From Euhalothece natronophila Z-M001 (GTDB taxonomy: Bacteria > Cyanobacteriota > Cyanobacteriia > Cyanobacteriales > Rubidibacteraceae): a stretch of DNA of 45,552 nt. The translations under genes and the position numbers were made by a program. Under the pieces are notes generated by a model. That model searched no databases and had not been told where the DNA came from. It worked only from the letters and a program-made list of their open reading frames with translations. The DNA lies in NCBI RefSeq assembly GCF_007904085.1, contig NZ_CP042328.1, positions 1 through 45,552 of the forward strand, written 5' to 3'. Shown here piece by piece: positions 1-10,500 of this stretch (positions within the stretch are counted from its first letter, which is position 1; every line of letters starts with the position of its first letter).

Positions 1-923
1 AAACAGTTACCACCACAAGAGACATCAACTACGACAAGGAAACCAGCGCGATCGCGCAAATTGAAACCCCTTCCGATGAGGAACTTACCAAGCTGGAATC
101 CAAACATGAATTAACCGATTCCCAACGCTACCAATTAAGAAAAGGGAAAATGGAAAAGCGCTATGGTGTGGAAGCTGACAAGGAATTAGTTGAACAAGAC
201 GACGACGGGCTTTATCCTCAGTTATCCCTCCTATTTGGCTTACAGTGGGACGCGATCAGGTAGAGGAAGCTGACCACCAGAAGGCTAAAAATACGCTGAT
301 ACGACAGGAGGAAAAGGCTACTCACCCGATTTTAACCGCACTCAGAACCAAGCTAAAGTGCAAGTGCTAGAAGCTCTAAGAATCCCTGAAATTATAGCCA
401 TGGAAGGAGAGGAGGTAACTAATAGCTCGATTGATTGGTGGGCAACATATTCAAGACATTGTGAGAACAAAATGCCAAGACCACCGTTAAGCAGTTCCTG
501 AATTTAACGATATCCGATAAGGAAACACCAATCAGAAACTTAGGGAAGATACTTAACCGCGTTGGGTATGAGTTAGCCTTCTCTTACCAGAAAGGGAAAA
601 TGAGGGACGAGAACGAGTTTACACCAGTCGAACGGATAACCGACAAGCAAGATGTTATCTTCTCCCATTGGCTAGAGAGGTTAATGACGACCTTAAGCCT
701 CGGAATGTGGTTAACTTCCCTAAACGCCTTACATCATTAATTAATTATATCAATGTGATTCTATCCCATTCTACGGCAATAAGGATGGACTCTCTTTAAC
801 CGTTAGCTAAAGATGACGTGCAAAAATCGGTAGATGATTTAAGAGCATTCATCCCCATGTCACGATGAATTGGCGAGAAGTTTAATTAATGAATTAATAG
901 AATCCTATGAGGAGGTAGCTTAA
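1..923 (+). pseudogene. 3' part of the replication gene, broken by edge errors
   Basis: This is the C-terminal third of the CyRepA1-type replication protein that is intact at 29175-32504. About 12 bases are missing relative to the intact copy, for example one T at about 234 and single bases around 290, 440 and 470, so no frame is kept for long. The stop TAA at 921-923 matches 32502-32504. The breaks lie in homopolymers at a contig edge, so I regard this as an assembly artefact and not a biological pseudogene. Confidence 0.85.
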
Positions 924-949
924 GTGGTCACGCGAGATTATTATAATAT

Positions 950-1206
950 ATGGGAATCAATCAAAGTGACTCTAGTAACGCGAAGCCTTCTCCAAACGCC
1001 TTGTACTATGGCGACCTCGCGCTTTTAACTTATGAACATTGTCGTGGCGATTTAGATAAGTTTGCTGGATTAATCTTAGATAGCTTAGTGGATGTTGGAA
1101 TCATCAAAAAATGATCAGGTCAAGTGCATCCACCGATTAGAAATTAGCTTGATGATTCTCCTATTGGTTCAAGATGGTATTAGGAATTAGCCTGAAAATA
1201 AAATAA
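950..1206 (+). pseudogene. RusA-like resolvase remnant (first copy)
   Basis: Same sequence as 32532-32791, described there, with a few extra base losses. The two frame breaks seen in the better copy, at a TTTT and an AAAAAA run, are present here too. Confidence 0.4.
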
Positions 1207-1304
1207 TAAATAAATAATATTGAGTTAAAGGTTAGAAAATAATCGCTGACCATTAATGACTTGATTATGTCTTAAAAATAACAATTTAAAAGGAGAAAAA
1301 ATAT

Positions 1305-1634
1305 ATGAATAAAAAAGAAAAAATATTGAATTATTTAAAACATAACCTGATCGGTACACGCAAACAAATTGCTCAAGCAATCGACTATTCCGAATCTGCT
1401 ACCTACAGTGGATTGATGGAACTACTCGAAGAAAACCAAGTAGATCGCGAACAAGGAAAAGGCCGTAAGCCTGATACTTATTACCTCAAAAATAATTCCA
1501 AAAAAACACCAAAGAAAATCAAAAGTAAGTTTTCGAGTTTCCCAGATGAAAAGATTTATACCAAAGTCTTTTCATTAGATGATTTAGAGCATAAAGAGGT
1601 TATCATTTTGATTCTAACAGACAGAAACGCCTAG
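1305..1634 (+). CDS. Small winged-helix DNA-binding protein (first copy)
   Basis: The 109-residue product is identical to that of 32892-33221, where it is described. It starts at an ATG preceded by AAAGGAG. This is the same plasmid gene seen a second time, not a paralogue. Confidence 0.75.
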   Translation: MNKKEKILNYLKHNLIGTRKQIAQAIDYSESATYSGLMELLEENQVDREQGKGRKPDTYYLKNNSKKTPKKIKSKFSSFPDEKIYTKVFSLDDLEHKEVIILILTDRNA

Positions 1635-1666
1635 ATAGTTTAGTTCAATCTTAACTTTAGTCAGAC

Positions 1667-1700
1667 TCCCCCTTATTATTACTTAGGGGGATTTTTTTTT
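1667..1700 (+). terminator. Rho-independent terminator after the winged-helix gene (first copy)
   Basis: CCCCC and GGGGG arms enclose an AT-rich loop and are followed by a run of T residues. Same structure as 33254-33287. Confidence 0.8.
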
Positions 1701-1818
1701 ACAGTCCTAATAATTGAGTCCCTGTTTCTGTAGCTATGTTATGATCTAATTTTTACTTACTTTTTTAACTGTTTCTTGCTTAATCTCTTTCTATCTTCAA
1801 CATTTTTTCATGTTTGAT

Positions 1819-2353
1819 CTAAAAAGATTCTATCATATCATTTAATGCCTCTTCCCCATCTGCATTTCTATCATCATCTATCGGAAAATTTATTTCTGTA
1901 TCTCTCTTTCTCGCTTCCATGATTAACTCTGTTTTTGTTTTTTCTCTTTTTTTCTCCTTTTCCCCTTCCTTACTTGACTCTTCACTTGACTCTTCACTTG
2001 ACTCTTGGCTCAATTCTACAGTTGATGGGGGGTTTGCTTCCCCAACCGAGTTCACCCTTCTCCCTAGCATCTCTTCCACATCCACCCTGCTAGAATTGCC
2101 AAACTATGTATTTGACCCCATAAGTCACTTATAGAACGCCTTGCCATCACTTTTAATTCTTGCTCTGAATATCTTCAAATTCTGATATAAGTTCAGGATA
2201 ATAATACTTTTCGATCGCATGGCAAATCATTGCATTTCTTTCCCCAGATTCTATTTGATTAAGGTACTTAAACAACTTTCCTCGCTTACTATTTACTTTT
2301 GCTTGTGATTTATAGTTAATATATATTGTGGTATTACTCATAGGTGATTCCAT
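1819..2353 (-). pseudogene. RHH-like maintenance protein gene, broken by edge errors
   Basis: This corresponds to the intact 178-residue gene at 33407-33943. Here it is split into 2153-2353 and 1819-2085 by lost bases near 2075 and 2165. The second copy reads through both points, so the break is attributed to poor sequence at the contig edge. Confidence 0.8.
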
Positions 2354-2406
2354 CCTTTCTTTTCATAACAAAATCTTATAATTATGTGATTACGACAAAC
2401 AAGCGA

Positions 2407-2588
2407 TACCATTATTTTCCTTTTAATACCATAAGTTACCATTATTCACCATGATATGACCAAAAATAACCTTCTTTTATCAATGGTATTTGAACGACTC
2501 AATAAGATTGGCGATTCCTTATCTACCATGATACTCCCTGATCTACCCTGATCTATCTTCATCTACCATTGTCATTAAGGATTACCAT
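2407..2588. repeat. Array of TACCAT boxes (first copy)
   Basis: Same array as 34000-34182. One A is missing before the last box here, so the 20-base phasing is one base off at that point. Confidence 0.6.
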
Positions 2589-3159
2589 AAATGATTAAAA
2601 TCACACACCAAAATTGAGAAAAATCCTAAGCAACTGCAAAAACTCCAAAATATGGAGGATTCACGTCAACTCCCCTTTTTACTCCCTACTGCTACCAAAC
2701 TGATTTATATTATGATTTAATCAAGCTATTCGTATAAATTTAAGATAAAATAAATCATTAATAAAATAATATCTATATTCCCTATATAGCAAAGGATATA
2801 GCTAGCTAAAGATACATAAGTTACTTTATAAGTTTTATGTTTATAACAATAATACTGCAAAAAAGCAGAGGTAAATTATCAAGTTATTGAATTTTCTGAG
2901 GATTCAGACCCCTCTCTAACAAATTCTATTTTTTCTATGGGCGTTATTATCTCAGGCAATGACAACACTGTACTAAATAACCTAATAGAGCTTTGCGAAC
3001 CTGCCCTATGGGTCGCAACCCCACATCCCACTGAAAAAGGTCTAGCAACAGTTTGATCTAGCCATATCCCCCAAATTAAAGAAGGAGAAACTTTAATCTC
3101 AATATGAGCTAATCAGCGATCGCTATAATCACCTAGAACATTTTAATCAACCCCTCCCA

Positions 3160-3187
3160 ATCCCCAATTTTCTGGGGTTTTATTTTA
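3160..3187 (+). terminator. Terminator-like hairpin (first copy)
   Basis: CCCC, a short AT-rich loop, GGGG, then a T-rich tail. Same as 34761-34788. Confidence 0.5.
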
Positions 3188-4122
3188 TTTACATTTTTTA
3201 TCTTATTTAAATCACATTTGTTATTTACATAGTTATTTACTTTTTATATCAATCACAATTTTATTATGACTTTTTTTTCAGGATTCTCTTTTGCTTGCCT
3301 ATCTCTTCTCTTCCCCCCCATGCCTCCTCTTTTTTCTACTTGATCCCGCAAGCAAGGCAAAAAGTATGACAACAAAAGGGGGGAATTTTTAAAGTTCAAC
3401 GCGATCGCGCCCCACCTTAAAAAAATATAAAAGGGATGGTAATCATAAAACTATAATTTCGCATAATAATGGCTATAAACCAGTCATGGCAAGAGATATA
3501 GCAGTTATACCCCCTTATAACTAGATTAAATTTATAATATCACTAAATTCAAGCTAACTAAATCACTAAAAAAATATATCTCAAGCATTTTAATAAGCAG
3601 TTTATATTACATAATTATAGGTATTAACATCGAATAAAAAGGGAGAAGTGAAGGCAAATAGCAAGTAGTCAGACTCAGGAAGAGGAAAAAACGATCACAT
3701 TACCAAAGTAAACGTCTATGGAGTAAAATTTTACTATAATTTAAACTCTATATATAAACGATCAAAATTTAATAATCACGAAATATAATATCAATCAAAC
3801 AAATCAGAAATGGGAGAACGTTTTCAATATCACTTTCAGTATCTTCCAAAAGCTAGTGAGTTTTACACAAAAATGAAAGATTGGTAATCATCCCTATATT
3901 GCTTTAGGATTAACATAACAACATCATCAAACTGATCTTTGATTGAATCTTCAATAGCGATTTGAATTTAATCAATATAACGAAAGTAAAGACAATTAAA
4001 TAGTTATCAATTAATTTGGAAACTTTATGCTTTGGTAAGTTAAAATGAATTTTGTCTCCTTAATTTTTTCTTTGCTTGGTGTAATAAGGGTAATCTATCC
4101 ACTTTCCTTTTGGTTTATATTA

Positions 4123-4160
4123 GAGAACGCCCTAAACGGCGGGGCTTTAGACCCGTGATT
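4123..4160. other. IS200/IS605-like end hairpin (first copy)
   Basis: Overlapping short inverted repeats CGCC/GGCG and CTAAA/TTTAG, as at 35730-35767. No transposase gene is present beside it. Confidence 0.3.
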
Positions 4161-4590
4161 TTTGGTAATCATTACTTCCTTAATATGAAGTTTTGTAACC
4201 ATTTGACCCTCAGTAATTCCTAAGTGACCCAAAAGTTGCCAAATCTCTCATCAAAACAGTATTTTAACTGATTTACATTCTAATCATTAATATTTTCGTT
4301 CTATCACTTAAAATCCCCTCATACAGAAAATCAGAAAAAACATCTTTCTAGGGCTTTTCAGTAACTCATTTGATCAAAAAAGATTTTCTCACAAATTAGA
4401 GTGAAAGTCTTGTAACCCTCTCTTCACAATCAGTTCAGGATTTTTAGACTCTCTACACAAACTTAAAAACTGTTCGCTAATAGCAATCACAATTACACTC
4501 CCCTCTAAGGCATAGATTTAATTGAATTTGCTATTTTAGTTATTAGTTTTCCCCCTGATCTTCATTTACCTTGTAGTAGGAGTTAAGTCA

Positions 4591-7500
4591 ATGTCTGATC
4601 CTGCGAATTTAGAATTTTCCTTTGACCCTCTTTTTAACACTTGGCAAGAATTTCTCACGGAAGCCGCAACCAGTGGACGTTTAATTAGTGCCGCCCAAGA
4701 CGCACTACTCTTAGACGACACTCCCGACTCACTAGAAACATTAGTCAGTCAGTGGCAAGAAGGAGACTTTTCCCAACTGCCAGAAATTGAGGTGTTATCT
4801 GATTCTAATATATCAGGAGCGGCGGGAGCGTATGCTCGCAGTAATGAAACGATTTACCTGAATGAGGATTGGTTAGCTTCAGCGAGTGAAGATAGAGTAA
4901 TGGCAGTGCTAACAGAGGAGTTAGGACATCATCTGGATAACGTGGTGAATGAAGAGAATACCCCAGGGGATGAGGGAGCAATTTTCTCTGCTTTGGCATT
5001 GGGAGAAGAGTTAACGGAGACGGAATTAGAGACGCTACGGGAAACGGATGATCAGGGGACGATTGAAGTAGAGGGGGAAGAAATTGTTGTCGAACAGTCG
5101 GATGATTCTGTAAGTAATTCAGTGGTCACTTGGGGAGCTTCTGTCAGTGGTGGCGACCTCACTGGTGAAGAGGACGACAGAGCAACGGGAGTGCCAGGAG
5201 GAGAATTAAATAATGTCCAAGATATCATTCCTACTCAGGAAAGTAATGCCTTTGCCGCACTGAAAAAGGATGGCTCAGTGGTCACTTGGGGACATGCTAC
5301 TTGGGGTGGGGACTCTTCTAACCCAACAGGAGGAGAATTAAACAATGTTCAGGATATCTTTTCTACTCAAAGTGCTTTTGCAGCACTGAAAGAAGATAAC
5401 TCAGTTGTTACTTGGGGAAGTGCTGGCAGCGGTGGCGACCTCACTAGTGAAGAAGACGACAGGCCTATAGGAGTGCCGGGAGGAGAATTAGATAATGTCC
5501 AAGACATCTTTTCTAATAGTCGTGGGGCTTTTGCTGCGCTGAAGAAAGATGGCTCGGTTGTGGCTTGGGGAAATCCTAGCAGTGGTGGAGATGTCACTGG
5601 TGAAGAAGACGAATTTGATCGTGCAACAGGAGTCACAGGAGGAGAATTAAACAATGTCCAAGAGATCTTTTCTGCTAGTGGTCTGTTCGTTGGTGGAGCT
5701 TTTGCGGCGCTAAAAGAAGATGGCTCAGTGGTCGCTTGGGGACACCGTAGGGGTGGCGGTGACCTCACTGGTGAAGACCAAGGCTCCCTTCATGAGCATG
5801 ACAGAGCAACGGGAGTGCCCGGAGAAGAATTAAACAATGTCCAAGAAATTTTTTCTACTAGCAATGCCTTTGCTGCCCTGAAAGAAGATAGCTCAGTGGT
5901 TACTTGGGGACACTCTCGCTATGGTGGCAACTCCTCTGAGGCAATAGGAGGAGAATTAAACAATGTTCAAGAGATATTTTCTACTGAGGGCGCTTTTGCC
6001 GCCTTGAAACAAGATGGCTCAGTTGTCACTTGGGGAGACTCTTGGCTAGGTGGCGATCTGAGTGAGGAACGTGAGGAGGTTACTGGTGTCCCTGATGGGG
6101 AATTAAATAATGTTCAAGATATCTTTTCTACTCGTAAAGCTTTTGCAGCTCTGAAGGAAGATGGCTCAGTTGTCACTTGGGGAGATTCTAGGAGGGGTGG
6201 AGATCTCATTGGCAACGAAGATGTCTACCCTCCTGCTATAGGAGTACCAGGAGGAGAATTAAATAATGTTCAAGAGATATTTTCTACTTATGAAGCCTTT
6301 GCCGCCTTAAAAGAAGATGGCTCAGTGGTCGCTTGGGGAGATGCTAGCAGGGGGGGAGACCTCACTGGTGAAGAGGCTGACAGAGCTATAGGAGTACCAG
6401 GAGGAGAATTAAATAATGTTCAAGAGATATTTTCCAATCAGAGAGCCTTTGCAGCGCTAAAAGAAGATGGCTCGGTGGTTGCTTGGGGACACCGTTCTGG
6501 TGGCGCCGACCTTACTGGTGAAGATGGTGGTTCTGGCCTCCCTGATGGAGAATTAAATAATCCTCAAAATATTTACCCTGGTGGTAATGCCTTTGCCGCC
6601 ATTGTTGACGATGACCCCACCGCTCCCGAAGTCATCTCTAAAGACCCTTTTTCTATTGATCTTGACACCGTAGCAGTGGGAGACACCCTCTTCACTGTAG
6701 AAGCCAACCCAGAAGACAGTGAAGAAGACGACCTTGAATTTTCCATAGCCGATGACATCCCCGAACTTAGCATCGACCCCAACAGTGGCGAAGTCAGCCT
6801 CGAAGAAAAAGAAACAGTAGAAGAGGGCGACAGCTTTGACTTCGAGATCATTGTTGAAGAGCAACAAACAGGAATCACCAGTGAACCAGAAGAATTTTCA
6901 GTCGAGTTTACTGGATCATCACTTCCTAACCTAACTCCTTATCAACCAGACGGCTGGGATGATGAAATTGTTATTACTAATCAATTTGGAAGCAGGGAAA
7001 ATACTCGTTTCTTACATGAACAAAATAATGACAATATCTATGCTAACTTTGCTTATCGTAATGAAGGAGCACCAATAGGCGCTGATAGCCACAACACAAG
7101 ACTGCTTTTAATGGGTGATGGGCAAAGTAAGGTTGTCTTTGAAGAGGAAATTGCTTTTTCTCCTGTAGATGGATTTTATGCCTTTGAAGACATTAATTTA
7201 GGCTCTCTTGAGCCAGGTGAAGAATATAGCTTAGAGTTACAGATTGATTACGAGGATAATATTGAAGAAAGCGATACCAATAATAATATTCTTGAAAAAG
7301 AGTTCGAGGTACATGAAGTCGAATCCACTGGAAATGCTGCCTTTGATCTCATTGACTTAGACGTTCTACGCAGCGATCCTTTTTACTCAAACTTAGACGG
7401 TAGCAACTCAACTGCTGCAGTTATTGATAGTGGCTTAGATGGTTCACATCCTTACTTAGAAGATAACTTTGTAGGATTTAAAGATTTTGTTGAGAACACC

Positions 7501-10500
7501 TCGTTTACAGATAATCCAAGGGATAGCTATGATGCTACCGGACACGGAACCCATGTTGCAGGAACCGTTGGCTCTAGCGAGGATGACATTGGAGTAGCAC
7601 CAGGGGGGAGCCTTTTAGGACTGGGAGTTGAGGAGGACGAGGATCCTAATTTTCAAGCCCTAGAAGAAGCCCTTAAATGGGTAAAGGATAATCACGAGGA
7701 GTATGGCATTGATGTAGTGAATATGTCTTTGGTGTTTGGGGGATTTTTTCAAACCCCTGAGCCGTGGGAACTGGGGCAGAAGTTAGAAAACAATAACATT
7801 ACTCTAGTTGGAGCTGCAGGGAATGAGTATGCTGACCATCAAGAACAAGGAGTACGATTCCCTGCTATCGATTCTACCTTAAATGTAGGTTCTGTTTTTA
7901 AGCAAGATGAAGGGAGCTACGGACCAAGAGGCAGAGGGGCTGCTTACCATGATAATACTAAAGCCGATCTCGTTAGCGCATTTAGTAATCGTCTTCATCA
8001 GGGGGATTCCACTGATACAACCTTATTTGCCCCTGGTGCAACGATTAACAGTACAGAGCCAACCTCTTGGTTGCGACTTTCATCATCCCCTACAGGTGAG
8101 AGAGCTGGAACCAGTATGGCGGCTCCTCACGTCAGTGGTCTAGTTAGCTTAATGCAGGATGTAGCAAGAATGACAGGGGGGACTACTCTAGACCCTGATA
8201 CCATTGCTAAGATTCTTCACAACACTGCTGATACCATAACCGATGATGGAAGTCCTGCTTCATACTCTAATTTTCTGCTTGGAAGTAAAAACCTTTTACC
8301 AGTAACAGGAGAAGAATTTCCTCGCATCAATGCCTATAACGCTATTGAGGGAGTTCGAGAACATATATCTGAAAACACTGTTGATCGAGACTTCCCAGAT
8401 ACTCCAGACGCACTTCTTCCAAACACCATCAATTATGGTGGAACCTTTGCAGGAGCCACTTTTGCCTCTTCACTAGATGGTTTAAGCACAGCAACTCATA
8501 GCAATCGCCTCGGAGAAGAAGGAACAGAAGGAGAAATTAACGACACTGAAGTCAGTATGTACGAATTCAAGGTGGAATCGGACGGGATTACCACCATTGA
8601 ACTCAGTTCAGTTCCAGAAGAAGAAGACATGGATACCTATCTGCGTCTCTTCAATGAAGATGGAGAAGAAATTGCTGTTGATGACAACAGTGGTGAAGGA
8701 AACTACTCCCAACTTGAACTCGAACTTGACCCTGGCACTTATTATGCAGGAGTAAGTGGCGCTGGCAATGAAGACTATGATCCCAACCTCGCTAATAGTG
8801 GAACTGAAGGTGATACTGGCGCTTATAGCATTTCCTTTAACTTAGAAAATGAAGACCCCACAGGGACTTTATCAGGAGCCAATGATGTCTCTTTAGGGAA
8901 TTATCAGAATCCCTTTGTCTTTAATGGCGTTTTAGGCACAGATGGAGAAGAGGAAATTCCTGTCACCTTATCAGACGTGGACTTATTTCGAGTCACAGCC
9001 CCTGATGACGGTGAACTTCTAGCCAATATCAACACCCCCTACGAAGATAACCCAGCAGAAACTTACCTACGAGTGTTTGATGAAGATGGTAACGAACTTT
9101 ATGCCAATGAAAATGGAGTCTTTGAAAACGAAGTTCTGTCCGAACAAAACGAAACTCTAGACAGCGAAGAAGGATTAGTTTATCGTAATGACACCTTTGT
9201 TGGACATGAAACTGATAGCTTTATTTCTGCCCAGGTCGAAGGTGGCGAAGTTTACTATGTTGGCGTATCTGAACCCGATAACAACGACTATGATGCCGAA
9301 ACCTTAGATGACCGCCCTGATCCCATTCAAGAGGATGTTCTTTATGACTTAAGCGTTCAATTTGTTAACGACGACCTCAACGGCAGTATTATCCAAGCCA
9401 CTGACCCCATTTCCCTTCCCATTGAAGATGAAACCCGATACATTGGCCAAGACTTTAACGAAGAAGGGGAATTAATTGAAGTTGGCGACAAGGATGTTGA
9501 CCTAGAGAAAATTAACCTTGATGAACCAGGGGTTTTATCAGTAGAAGCCACCTCCTCTGACTCAGATCCAGTAGAACTGGTTTCCCAAGTTTTTGATGAA
9601 GAGGGAAATGCGATTGCAAGAGATGTTCAACCCGGTGATACTCGCCAGCTATTAGAACTTGAACCCGACACCGACTATTATGTTGCCATCTCAGGATGGG
9701 GCAATAGTGAGTTTGATCCTTATCAACTAGGAAGTGGCACTAGCGGCGACACGGGAGAATATAATCTGAATCTCGACTTTCTTGATCAACAAGAAGTCAT
9801 TAACGACCTGAGAAATCACACCATTGACTCAGAAGCCGTAGAAACCATTACCGAAGATGAGCCTCAAATTGGTCGTATTGGGATTGATAATGACCTACGA
9901 GTTGGGGCGGAAGATGTTGACCTCCATCGCTTAGTTCCCGAAGCCGATAAAGACTTTGTCATTGAAGCAGAAGGGGTTGACTTAGGGCCAGGGGGGCTAT
10001 CACCATTTTTACGGCTATTTAATGCCGATGGAGAAGAAATTGACTATAGTGGCAACCCCAGTATTGAAACCTCACTCCAAGAAGGGGAAGAGTATTATAT
10101 TGGAGTCAACGGAGCCAGTGAAAATGCGCGAGATTACGACCCCGTAACCGGAGACAACCCAGCAGAAGGTAGCACTGGTGAGTATCGCTTATCAGTGATG
10201 GGAAATGAACCTCCAGAAATTACGCCTGAAGAAGACGCATTTTCTATCCTTGAAACCGTCACTGATGGCACAGAAGTCTTTACCGTAGAAGCTACTGACC
10301 CCGATGGGGATAACGAAGCCATTACCTATAGCTTCACTGAAGATTATCCCTTTGCCATTGATGATGGTGTGGTTACAGTGGCAGATAGTGAAGAGTTAGA
10401 AGCCGATGACAGCTTTGAGTTAGAAGTAGAAGCCACTGATGAACTCGGCGCTAGCAGTACCGAAACCTTTACCGTAGAAATTGACCCCAACCTTCCCCCC

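Larger units (their letters stand above)
2354..4590. other. AT-rich gene-free region (first copy)
   Basis: Corresponds to 33944-36197, with about 20 bases missing. It holds the TACCAT-box array at 2407-2588, a terminator-like hairpin at 3160-3187, two HIP1 octamers and an IS200/IS605-like hairpin at about 4123-4160. I see no convincing gene. Spacings should be taken from the second copy. Confidence 0.7.

Noticed and set aside
1919-2134. Plus-strand Ser/Phe-rich frames opposite the RHH-like gene (also 33507-33723)
   Set aside because: They are shadows of the minus-strand Glu/Ser tract and change frame between the two copies.
5367-5768. Minus-strand frames opposite the RCC1-like repeats (also 6553-6878)
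   Set aside because: They have biased composition set by the coding strand and no ribosome-binding sites, and the plus-strand gene is far better supported.
5100-6600. CRISPR-like or other non-coding direct repeats
   Set aside because: The repeats are in-frame, about 120-190 bases long and variable, and encode RCC1-like protein repeats; there are no spacer-repeat units.
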